From Blepharisma stoltei (lineage: Eukaryota > Ciliophora > Heterotrichea > Heterotrichida > Blepharismidae): a DNA stretch of 64,000 bases. Positions 55,974 to 64,000 of the stretch are shown here, in pieces. The notes under the pieces were generated by a model, which was given only the letters and a program-made list of their open reading frames with translations, had not been told where the DNA came from and searched no databases. Location: assembly GCA_914767885.1 (NCBI GenBank), contig CAJZBQ010000004.1:659001-723000 (forward strand). Reading direction: 5' to 3'. The stretch's first letter is position 1. Every line of letters begins with the position of its first letter. The translations under genes and the position numbers were made by a program.

Positions 55974-57830
55974 CTATGTAAGTATCGGCTTCACTATAAA
56001 AGGCTCTAAATGATTTCTTGGGATGAATCGAATCCTAATGTTCATGGTAGCCGGATTTGGCTTCTGTTCATTGAGGATCTGGCAGAAGTTGCTTACAGGG
56101 GACCTCAAGTCAATTGTTGACGACGACATCTCTTTGAAATTGAGTCCAATGTAATATGCACTTGAATATGGGTATTTTGGAGTTGGAGATGGAAATGATC
56201 TTGAGTAAATCAAAACACGCGGCTTTGGGTAAGTGCACTCGAGATCTGCTATCAAAAACTTTAATCGGCTTGATACAAGCCCATGCCAATTTTCGAAGTC
56301 CAGAGCGGTCGACGATTGAATTTCGACCCGGAGAAAGTACTTGAACTGTTGGAAAAAGTCGATTTCTGCAAATAAGTCGTCAAATGTTGCAACACCTGCA
56401 AAAATATCTTCTGTGATTTTGTAGGCAAGCTTTACTTCTTGGTTTATCAAGTGAAAGCCTGAGGAAGAAAGTGTGTAAGCTGCATTATATCTTGGAAATG
56501 CCGGGGTCATAATTGAAATATAACTTTTGTCGTTTGCGCTTCTAGTGCTGTAGATATCCATCTTCTGGTGAAATTCTGCTGGGGTCAGGCAAATTGGGAT
56601 ACTTCAGTCCCAAACGCTGTAGACCTTAAAAAACTTGTATATAATTTCCACATCAGAAAGTCCAGGATACATCATGCAGACCTTAGCAACCATCAAACTC
56701 CATGCTGCACCGCCTAACTGCGCGCCTTTAAATTGGAATAAAATCAATGCTGAAGAATAGGATCAGGAAGTCTCGCTGACCGTCAGCGCCATTTTATCTA
56801 TATAAAACTATTTTACAAAAACTAGCATTTTCACTCAATTGATTTTTTTTTTTCAAATTTAAAGAGATTAAAGTATCTATATAGTGGAAAATTTATCAAT
56901 ATTTTGTTCCAATTTAAAATAGGGAAGTAAGTAGCCGAATATATTAGAGTAAAGACCTTTTCTTTTCGCTCAGAGTTTGATTGCTCTTAAAACCATTTGA
57001 TACTTTTCTATATCAGGAACAAGCCTTAACAAAATTTCATTATTTCTGTATCCATTGAGGCTGAGCATTGTCGCTTCGTCACAAACATCAAAAATTGCAT
57101 CGTCAAGTAAGTTCTCTGCATCGACGTTCGCGTATAAGAGGTCGACTGCTGTGCTTTCTATTATAAGTTTAATTATCGGGACTTTGGTACGAAACACGCC
57201 ATGGCAATAGAACACACCGTTCATAGAGGACAAGCGCTCATAGAATTCGGTTTGGAATTCAGAACGAGAAATATTTTTCGGTGCAATACACAAAATATCC
57301 AAATCTGTGTTAGGAGAATGGACCCCTAGTTTGTAAGATCCGAATGCTATAACTTTGCCTTGTGGGCACCAGGCTTGGAATTCTTGTGTAAGAGAAGAAA
57401 TGATTTGAGCTCGGAGTTGGTTCCCTTGAGCAGTTTCGAAAACTTTGTGGCTTACTAAATTCCCCCTCCTGAGCAAACAAAACCATTAGAAAAATCCTTA
57501 TTTTTTGCTGAAAAACCCACCCTCTGCGAGCGAACAAAGATTTTTATGAAAAAAATTTTGATATATAAATGATATTAGTATAACGAAATCTATAGCTAAT
57601 TCTGTTTAATTTTTAAACAAATTGTGCTTTAAAAAAATAAATTTTATAAATTAAATTAATATTTGCTTTCCAATTTTTGCGAATTAGGGTTTTTTTTTTA
57701 AAATTTCGAAAAAAAAAAAAAATTAACCCCCCTCCGTGAGCTAACAAAAATTTTTTTGTTCGCTCACAAAAGGATGGGAGAGTAAGGTCTCGTGCAGGGA
57801 GGAAGAAAGTTCTTCAATAGAAGCTGTCAT
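55974..57830 (-). CDS. Poly(A) polymerase
   Basis: ATG at 57830 (MTASIEELSSSLHETL), stop TAG. Removing IESs of 327 and 213 bp leaves 1317 nt, 438 residues. The nucleotidyltransferase core is complete: FGSYKLGVHSPNTDLDIL holds the GS motif and two catalytic Asp residues, TAVDLLYAN the third. AIKLWAKRKGLYSNIFGYLGGAAW is the family signature of the central domain, followed by the RNA-binding-like C-terminal part. It adds poly(A) tails to mRNA 3' ends in the nucleus. The C-terminus is shorter than in animal enzymes and lacks an evident basic nuclear-localisation tail. The second IES lies exactly within the FGYL-GGAAW signature. Confidence 0.94.
56718..56930. mobile_element. IES in poly(A) polymerase, CCAATTTAAA-end family (213 bp)
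   Basis: TAA flanks on both sides (plus strand 56715-56717 and 56928-56930). Inverted ends CTGCGCGCCTTTAAATTGGA and TTCCAATTTAAAATAGGGAAG. Excision gives SNIFGYLGGAAWSLM, the family motif. Shares its end sequence with the 104-bp IES of the giant gene. Confidence 0.93.
57459..57785 (+). mobile_element. MITE-type IES near the start of poly(A) polymerase (327 bp)
   Basis: TAA on both sides (57456-57458 and 57783-57785). Family core ATAACGAAATCTATAGC and right-end hairpin GTGAGCTAACAAAA...TTTTGTTCGCTCAC. Excision joins LHETL to VSHKVFETA. Confidence 0.92.
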
Positions 57831-58177
57831 TATTAAATTTGAGAATTTTAAATAAGGGGCCAGCAAAGTTAGAGTTTTATTCAAAATTAAAATATTTTCA
57901 TTGACTTTAGAATGATTACCGCTAAAATATTATTGTTTAAAAGTTCTATGTAATCTATTTGCATTTGCTAGAGAGTTTAAGAGTACTCAGATTATAGTAG
58001 TAGGATCATTGAGAGAAGTTTCTGCTGATTTTGGGATATTAAAGATAGGTGAGAAAAGATAATCGTACTTATTTTGTTTAAAACTGCCCTGGAGAGATTT
58101 TTCATTAATTATTTTGTGCTCACTATTCCTGAATGATATATATCATCTAGACACTTACGATTTTAATGCCTTAATAA
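57831..58177. other. Intergenic region between poly(A) polymerase and chitin synthase
   Basis: AT-rich; promoter of poly(A) polymerase and 3' flank of chitin synthase. No further feature seen. Confidence 0.5.
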
Positions 58178-60527
58178 TTAATTTAAAGAAGAATCTTCAC
58201 TTAAAGTTTGCACATTAATAAATATTTGCGCGGAGTTGTTGTTTTCTGACTCTTCATCATTAGGCTTTCTAAGGTCAACTTTATTGTCAAACTTATTTAA
58301 AATTCATTCTTTCAAATGGTAGCATAATCCCCCAATCAGTCTGATAATAACATTTATCATCCCAACCATCGCTATACCCATAAGCACATCTATCTGTTTA
58401 GTTTCAATTAACTCGTACATCAAATAGGCAAAAATTCCATTCGTTAAAATCCATATAAGGAGCCAAAAAGCTCGAAATGGCTGAAAGCGGACAATTTGGT
58501 CCCGCTCATTTTCAGTAATTTTTTCTGGATCACTATTGGAGCAGTCATGAATATTGCAAATGGAATAGATCATACAGATGTTAACGAGCACTGGTATGAA
58601 AGCAATATAATGAGGGATGCTGCACAAAATATCTAAATGAAAAAGAATATTTAAGGCAAATAAACCTATTGAGATAAGAAAAGCGCCGAAATAAATCTGT
58701 GAATAACCTCCGCCTGGCTCCTGGAATCAGTATGATAGAAAGAAAAACACACTGATAATAGAAATGGCCAAAAGAATTCAGCTTATCCCCCCCCCTCCGT
58801 GAGTGAACAAAACCATTAGAAAAATCCCTATTTTTTGCCCAAAAACCCACCCTCCGTGAGTGAACAAAAGTTTTTTTAATAGAAAAAAAATTTTATGAAA
58901 AAAGAAATTGATATATAAGTGATAATTAGTATAATGAAATCTCGAGCTAATTCTGTTTAATTTTAAACAAATTGCGTTTTAAAAACATAAATTTAATAAA
59001 TTAAATCAATATTTACTTTCCAATTTTTGCAAATTAGGATTTTTTTAGAATTTCGAAAAAAATATTTTCTATAAAATTTTTATATATATAAATTTTTTTA
59101 AAAAAAAAAATTAACCCCCCTGCGTGAGTTAGAACTGTCAAGCATTTATTTGCCTTTCTAGGAGCAACTCCCAAAGAAAGGATCATAATATATTCAAGAA
59201 CTAGGCCATAAAAAATCATAAGAATATCTTGCACATGAATATTCCAATCATCATCTTCAGCTTTTTTTCTCAAGCCTTGAGACAAGAACACGAAAAAATA
59301 TCCTACAATCAGCCAGGAAAAAAAGAAATTTGTAACATATAAGATCATTTGCATAGCAAAAAAAACGATCCTATACCACGGATGCGAAGTTTTACAGCAA
59401 AAAATCATGCAAGACTTTTTAAGAGATTCCAATAAAATGAACCAAGTCCCATTTATCCATTTTCTTCTTGTAAGCATGATTTTGTAAATTTTATTTGAAA
59501 CGTTAATTTTTGCTTTAGACCTTTTGACATATCTCAAAGTGTACCTATGGTCCTTTTGCATGAAGAGAGATAAACTCAATAGTCTATCCACTGAGAGATA
59601 GTAGTTTGAATTTGCAGCATCTATTTCTTCAGGATGGCAAATGGACTTAAAATGAGTTTCCAAAAGAATGTTCATGCTTAAAGCTTTCCATTGATATGCA
59701 CTAAAATAGCTAGGGAGACTTGAAACGTAGCCAAAGGAACTTTCTAAAGCTTTATCAAGCATATAAATTGTCTTGTACTCAAAAAGTTGAGCATATCGAA
59801 AAATTTTTCTACAGTTCTTTGCATTTGGCTTCAGTTCTCCGGTGCATCCAGCGAGATTTTCATCAGCTCGAAGAGCCATATACATATAAAATAAAGCATT
59901 CTCTTCTGGCTCGATCCCAGCATCAAGCAGCATAACAATTCGGGGGTTGATATGCTGACAAAAGCCACCAAAGAATCACAAGTGTGAATTAAGCTTTCCT
60001 GAGTATTGCTCCTTTATGCAAAAAATTAAATCGAGTCTGCATTTGCTATCTCCCTGTGGCCAGTCTTTGTGCATAAACATGTGAGCGAGCTCTCCATTTG
60101 CTTGAGGTTGATTTCCTAGTATATGTTTTAGAGAAATTTCACTCTTGTCTTGACTTAAATTAAATCGATCAACTATTTCCCTTTCATTATAATAATTTGA
60201 GCCAAAAGCCTTACCAAGCAAATTATTGTTGTAAACTGCTTTCAAATTTTTTCTGCCATCTGCGATTGCAACGCAGAGAACCGAGAGATCTTTTTCTTCA
60301 AAGATTTTTATGTTTTTGACAACTGAAACCATTGTTGCAGCTAAGTGCGACTCTTGCTCAGGCTGAATAAAAATTCCAATAACTACTTCGCATCCAATTG
60401 ATTCCGGGCTGTGTGACTTATATTTGTGAAGAAGACCAAGTTCTTCAATGTCTTGAGCAACTAAATTGAATCCATTAACACTATCAAGGCCCCATAATTC
60501 AGTTTCTCCACTTCCTCTTCTTCCCAT
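58178..60527 (-). CDS. Chitin synthase (GT2 family)
   Basis: ATG at 60527 (MGRRGSGETELW), stop TAA at 58178-58180. Removing the 346-bp IES leaves 2004 nt, 667 residues. Family order is visible: VVIGIFIQPEQESHLAATM, LSVLCVAIADGRK, the Asp motif MLLDAGIEPEENAL, AGCTGE...FEYKTIYMLDKALESSFGYVSSLP, the SAYQW region, SVDRLLSLSL, and RRKWINGTW in place of the typical QRRRW. About seven TM segments follow. It makes beta-1,4-GlcNAc chains at the membrane. Heterotrich cysts and loricae are known to contain chitin, so a cyst-wall role is likely (inference). The protein is shorter than fungal chitin synthases and lacks a myosin head or large N-terminal TM region. Confidence 0.92.
58786..59131 (+). mobile_element. 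MITE-type IES in chitin synthase, right hairpin lost (346 bp)
   Basis: TTA on both sides (58783-58785 and 59129-59131). Full left end with the sub-terminal repeat ACCCACCCTCCGTGAGTG, but the right end stops at AACCCCCCTGCGTGAG, lacking the second half of the terminal hairpin. Excision still joins KCLTVL to SWILLAIS exactly. Confidence 0.93.
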
Positions 60528-60724
60528 TGTCTTATTTAAGAGAAAAGGCTGATAGTCATATCAATATTCTTTTTCCTTTTCCATAATTCCTTCTATAATT
60601 ATATAAATTATTGCCAATTTATCAATTTCTTTTCGTTCGCAGAATGCTAGCAAAATGTTTTAAATAGTAATTTTTAATAAATGAGAAAATAAAATTGTAA
60701 AAAATACATCTTATTTAACATCAA

Positions 60725-61465
60725 TTAGAACTCGCTATTGTCGGATCTTTGGAGAGATTGGAAGTAGCTTTTGAAGAACCATTTAGCATCGTCTAAACTG
60801 CCTCTTGCTAGCTTTATTAAATTGTACCAGATTTCTTGAGGAAAAGTGAATTTCATTGTACAGTACCAGAAAACAAGAAAGAAATCGAGGCCTAAAAATA
60901 TCCATACAAAAATAGCATAAAGTAGATGTGGAGTATAATCAGTATCGATTGATGATAGTTGGATTGTCAGAGAAATCAAGTCTGTTAGTGAAGTAAAAAC
61001 TGTTACAATGAGGTATACTGATATTGCTTTGCTGCCGCGCTTGAAATGTGCAAAAAGGAGTGGCTGAAAAGTGGAGACGTCATCAAGATTCTCTGGCATT
61101 TCTTCATAAATTACGTGAGATTTTGGCAGCTGTTCTATCAGTTTGAATGCGAAAAAAGGTCTAATAAAATGAAGCAGTTGCAAAAATATCATAAACCTTC
61201 CAAAAACGATCATAAGAAAGAATGAAATCGTCATCAGTCCTAGCTCTAGCAAGCTCAACCAGTAAATTTTTTGCCTTAGATCGTATAAAACAATCTCTGT
61301 TTTGGTTGCATAAAGTCCTCATCTCCCATAAGCTTTAATTTTCAGTCCATTCCCCATGCTTTGAGCAGCTGCTTCATCATTCAATAATCCGTTTGATGAA
61401 ATGTCAAGCTGGATTACGCTTTCATCTTGGTTAATTATCTCGGCTGCAAATGACTGATCTGCCAT
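60725..61465 (-). CDS. Small membrane protein with about four TM segments, unknown
   Basis: ATG at 61465 (MADQSFAAEI), stop TAA, 246 residues without IES; one in-frame TGA (GRWGLYATK). Hydrophobic segments near residues 70-100, 130-155 and 165-190 (FLMIVFGRFMIFLQLLHFI, LIVTVFTSLTDLISL, YAIFVWIFLGLDFFLVFWYC). Between them lies a polar loop (PKSHVIYEEMPENLDDV), and the C-terminus is short and polar. No family recognised. It lies 197 bp upstream of chitin synthase on the same strand and 84 bp from CK1 head to head. Confidence 0.85.
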
Positions 61466-61549
61466 CATTAATTTCTATTTTATTAAATTTCAAACTATCC
61501 TAATTTATTAGCAGTCTCTGCGTTGATTTAAAACTTTGAAAGAAATTAA
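61466..61549. promoter_or_regulatory. 84-bp divergent promoter region
   Basis: The only DNA between the start codons of the small membrane protein (-) and CK1 (+). Any promoter elements and both 5' UTRs must lie here or inside the genes. AT-rich; no specific motif claimed. Confidence 0.5.
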
Positions 61550-62822
61550 ATGGAGTTACGTGTGGGAAGCAAGTTCAGAGTCGGACGAAAAATTGGGAGT
61601 GGATCGTTTGGAGAGATTTACTTTACTTTTCCTTCGTGACGGGCAAAGCCATTAGAAAATATTACTCTTTGAAAAGTTTATCCTTTTTCTGAGAGCTATT
61701 TTAATGATATATCTAGCTAATTCTATTAAAATTTTAAAATGTTTGTATTTAAAATATTTTCTAAGAAAGTTTGACATAGATTTAAGATTTAATTTATCAA
61801 TTAATATTTTTTTAAAACATTTGCCAACTATCAAAGGAGTAGAGTTAGGTACAAATATTCAAACAAATGAAGAAGTAGCGATAAAACTTGAAAATATTCG
61901 AACGAGGCATCCTCAGCTGCTATATGAGTCACGCTTGTACAGAATCCTTCAAGGAGGGACTGGAATCCCCTGCATCCATTGATATGGAGTAGAAGGAGAC
62001 TACAATGTCATGGTCATGGAACTTCTTGGGCCTTCCTTGGAAGACTTGCATCAATTTTGTGGAAGATCTATGAGCGTCAAGACTGTGCTGATGCTGGCGG
62101 ACCAAATGATCTCAAGAGTGGAGTACATCCACGCAAAAAACTTCTTGCACAGAGACATCAAGCCAGACAACTTCCTCATCGGCCTGGGACGCAAAGCAAA
62201 TCAAGTCTACGTCATTGATTTCGGTTTGGCTAAAAAGTACAGAGATCCCAAAACCAACCAGCATATCCCATATCGAGAAGGGAAAAATCTCACAGGAACA
62301 GCTCGCTATGCCTCTATCAGCACCCACATTGGCATAGAGCAGTCTCGAAGGGACGATTTAGAAGGCATTGGCTATGTCCTGCTTTACTTCCTCAGAGGAT
62401 CTCTCCCTTGGCAAGGTCTCCAAGGCAACAACAAGAAGGAAAAATACGCTGCAATCATGGAAAAGAAGATGAGCACAAGCGTGGAGGTGCTATGTGCCAA
62501 TTTCCCATTAGAATTCGCAACTTATATAAATTATTGCAAAGCATTGAGGTTCGAGGACAGGCCAGACTACAGCTATTTAAAACGACTCTTCAAAGATTTG
62601 TTTTTCAGAGAAAATTATCAGTATGATTTCATGTTTGATTGGTGCTTGATCAGGCAGCAAGGAGGCCAAAATCAGCAAAATCCAAATGCTCAGCAAGCGA
62701 GAAATCAAGATCCGCCAGCTCAAGAAGAAACAAAACAAAATCGGCAAAGAGCAAGTCAAACTCCTCCCAGCCATGTCCCTGGTCCAAAAATTGTGACGAT
62801 TGCTTCCAGAGGTATGAGATAA
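61550..62822 (+). CDS. Casein kinase 1
   Basis: ATG at 61550 ([12 protein letters not shown]), stop TAA. After IES removal about 348-349 residues. CK1 marks: [11 protein letters not shown] loop, [33 protein letters not shown], the CK1-specific [12 protein letters not shown] (in place of APE), [19 protein letters not shown] and RPDYSYL. A Gln/Asn-rich C-terminal tail of about 60 residues follows. It should phosphorylate acidic Ser/Thr sites. The Trp in IHWYG is TGA-coded. At the IES junction a TA-to-TA excision that keeps frame gives GEIYFTNIQ, whereas family consensus would be GEIYLGTNIQ. One T too many in 61622-61624, by error or mutation, would explain it. Confidence 0.92.
61626..61851 (+). 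mobile_element. Degenerate MITE-type IES in CK1 (about 216-226 bp)
   Basis: Left end TTTA|CTTTTCCTTCGTGACGGGC, followed by the family block AAAGCCATTAGAAAAT, and the core TATCTAGCTAATTCTATTAAAATTTTAAAATG. The right boundary is uncertain: after GGAG there are TA at 61840, TTA at 61845 and TA at 61850. Only the last keeps frame with a TA left boundary. Confidence 0.8.
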
Positions 62823-63444
62823 ATATTACTTATGTTTCCCATTATATAATAAGTTTATCATCAAAATTAATTCGAGCAGGCATCTAGCTTCAAGCTGATC
62901 TCCTTATTTTGATATTTCACCATAGAAGTTTAATGCTAAGTTTATATAAGAAATTATTTTAGAATAATGCTTGAATTAATGAAAAATATACTAATGGACT
63001 ATTTTGAAATTCATAAAATCCTAATACTAGATTTTTTGAGCTCCTCTTATAGTTTTAGGCTGATTTAGAACTTCAAAAAAAATCTAAATTTCATAAATAA
63101 AGAAAAATGTTAAACCTTAAACCTGATAGTCATTTTTAAACCCAAAATAATGGTGCATTTATATTTACTGGATAATTGATAGCATTAAAGCCAAAAACCT
63201 TGTCCTGGAATTAGCTAGCGTAATTAATCACATAAAAGTATGGCGGAATAATATAGTGATTTTTTGAGCCACATCAATGCAGTCTGTGACAAAGTTTCCA
63301 AAATTTAAATAATAATAGATTATTTTATACTTTTAGGCTAAATATTCTAAATCTTTCTTTCATCTCAAAGTTTTCGTTTCTGGAATTTTTGGGACTTCAG
63401 ACATCTTGAGCCAATGAGTTTCACGGATTTTTATCCACATAATT
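62823..63444. other. Intergenic region between CK1 and CBS
   Basis: AT-rich, about 620 bp; no gene or IES end recognised. Confidence 0.5.
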
Positions 63445-64000
63445 ATGTCCCAGAAGGTTTACGATATTAGACAAACACCTACTCCATGCAAATGGAGCCT
63501 CAATTCGAGCGAACCTTCTCCTCATCGCCACATCCCTCACCAGGAGCGTCCAAAAATATGTGGTTCAATTTTGGAAGCAATTGGAAATACTCCGATGGTT
63601 CGAATAAACAACATTACCAAAAAGGACGGGATCGAATGCGAAATCCTTGTAAAATGCGAGTATTTGAATCCAGGCGGATCAGTCAAGGATAGAATTGGTC
63701 TCAGAATGATTGAGGACGCTGAAAGAGATGGGAGGATTGAGCCAGGGTGGACGTTGATTGAACCCACATCAGGAAATACAGGGATTGGACTTGCTTTGAC
63801 GGCTGCTGCAAAGGGTTATCATTGCATAATCACATTACCTGAAAAGATGAGTCAGGAAAAAAGCAACACTCTCAAAGCCTTGGGAGCTGAAATTATCCGA
63901 ACTCCAACAGAAGCTGCTTTTAATTCACCAGAAAGCCATATTGGAGTTGCAGATAGACTAGAGAGAGAGTTACCCAAAGCAATTGTACTAAACCAGTACT
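63445..64000 (+). CDS. Cystathionine beta-synthase (3' part outside window)
   Basis: ATG at 63445 ([10 protein letters not shown]); the frame is open to the window end (185 codons). PLP-enzyme fold-type II sequence close to eukaryotic [17 protein letters not shown], the PLP-lysine segment [22 protein letters not shown], and the phosphate-loop [17 protein letters not shown], then LGAEIIRTP and [12 protein letters not shown]. The N-terminal CKW...[10 protein letters not shown] matches the heme-binding Cys and His region of animal CBS, so this is CBS rather than O-acetylserine-type cysteine synthase. It condenses serine and homocysteine to cystathionine. Heme binding and the presence of C-terminal CBS domains cannot be checked here. 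Confidence 0.93.
   Translation, partial: MSQKVYDIRQTPTPCKWSLNSSEPSPHRHIPHQERPKICGSILEAIGNTPMVRINNITKKDGIECEILVKCEYLNPGGSVKDRIGLRMIEDAERDGRIEPGWTLIEPTSGNTGIGLALTAAAKGYHCIITLPEKMSQEKSNTLKALGAEIIRTPTEAAFNSPESHIGVADRLERELPKAIVLNQY

Noticed and set aside
1-64000. Karyorelict (Loxodes-type) origin, which also uses UGA for Trp
   Set aside because: There TAA and TAG encode Gln; here TAA and TAG end the genes and the frames contain no such codons apart from one TAG.
1-64000. Bacterial or mycoplasma DNA with UGA=Trp
   Set aside because: Tubulin, STT3, CDPK, CK1, chitin synthase and 15-nt spliceosomal-type introns are eukaryotic; no ribosome-binding sites or operons.

Overview
The window looks like germline (micronuclear) DNA of a heterotrich ciliate, most probably Blepharisma or a close relative. 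(1) TGA sits in frame throughout and is read as tryptophan: it falls, for example, on the invariant Trp of the FVEWIP motif of beta-tubulin, and it joins dozens of otherwise broken frames. TAA and, less often, TAG end the genes. (2) Introns are 15-16 nt with GT...AG ends. (3) Most genes are interrupted by TA-, TTA/TAA- or TCA-bounded inserts. Removing these restores the frame and the expected protein family exactly. These are internal eliminated sequences (IESs), many belonging to one MITE-like family.

Layout. 1-18.75 kb (+): a tandem array of four paralogous membrane receptor genes (A partial, B IES-free, C with two inserts, D with four) plus one broken 5' fragment. 18.9-22.1 kb (-): a divergent beta-tubulin and a secreted Cys-rich, probably GPI-anchored protein, each with one IES. 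22.1-24.4 kb: noncoding, holding one intact MITE. 24.4-29.7 kb (+): a PP2C phosphatase (one IES) and a Na+/H+ exchanger with a C-terminal cyclic-nucleotide-binding-like domain (three IESs, two of them perfect-palindrome types). 30.2-41.3 kb (-): one very large gene for a 2453-residue Notch-repeat / beta-helix / multi-TM surface protein, broken by six inserts, including a foldback-type element with an 8-bp target duplication and an insert flanked by a 17-bp direct repeat. 42-47.9 kb (-): a hybrid histidine kinase and a choline-transporter-like (SLC44) protein. 48.5-53.8 kb (+): a coiled-coil protein and the STT3 oligosaccharyltransferase subunit. 53.85-61.5 kb (-): a CDPK-type kinase, a poly(A) polymerase, a chitin synthase and a small four-TM protein. 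61.5-64 kb (+): a casein kinase 1 and the 5' part of a cystathionine beta-synthase.

The genes do not form an operon; they are ordinary closely packed ciliate genes (43-200 bp apart in places). What ties the window together is the IES load. I recognise at least five insert classes: the CTCCCC...GTGAGTGAAC MITE in all states of decay, a GATCAAGG-end family, a CCAATTTAAA-end family, near-perfect palindromes, and direct-repeat-flanked or foldback inserts not bounded by TA. For ten genes the predicted somatic coding length after excision is an exact multiple of three, which is strong internal support for the boundaries. All lengths and joins were worked out by hand from the sequence; no alignment, database search or macronuclear sequence was available.
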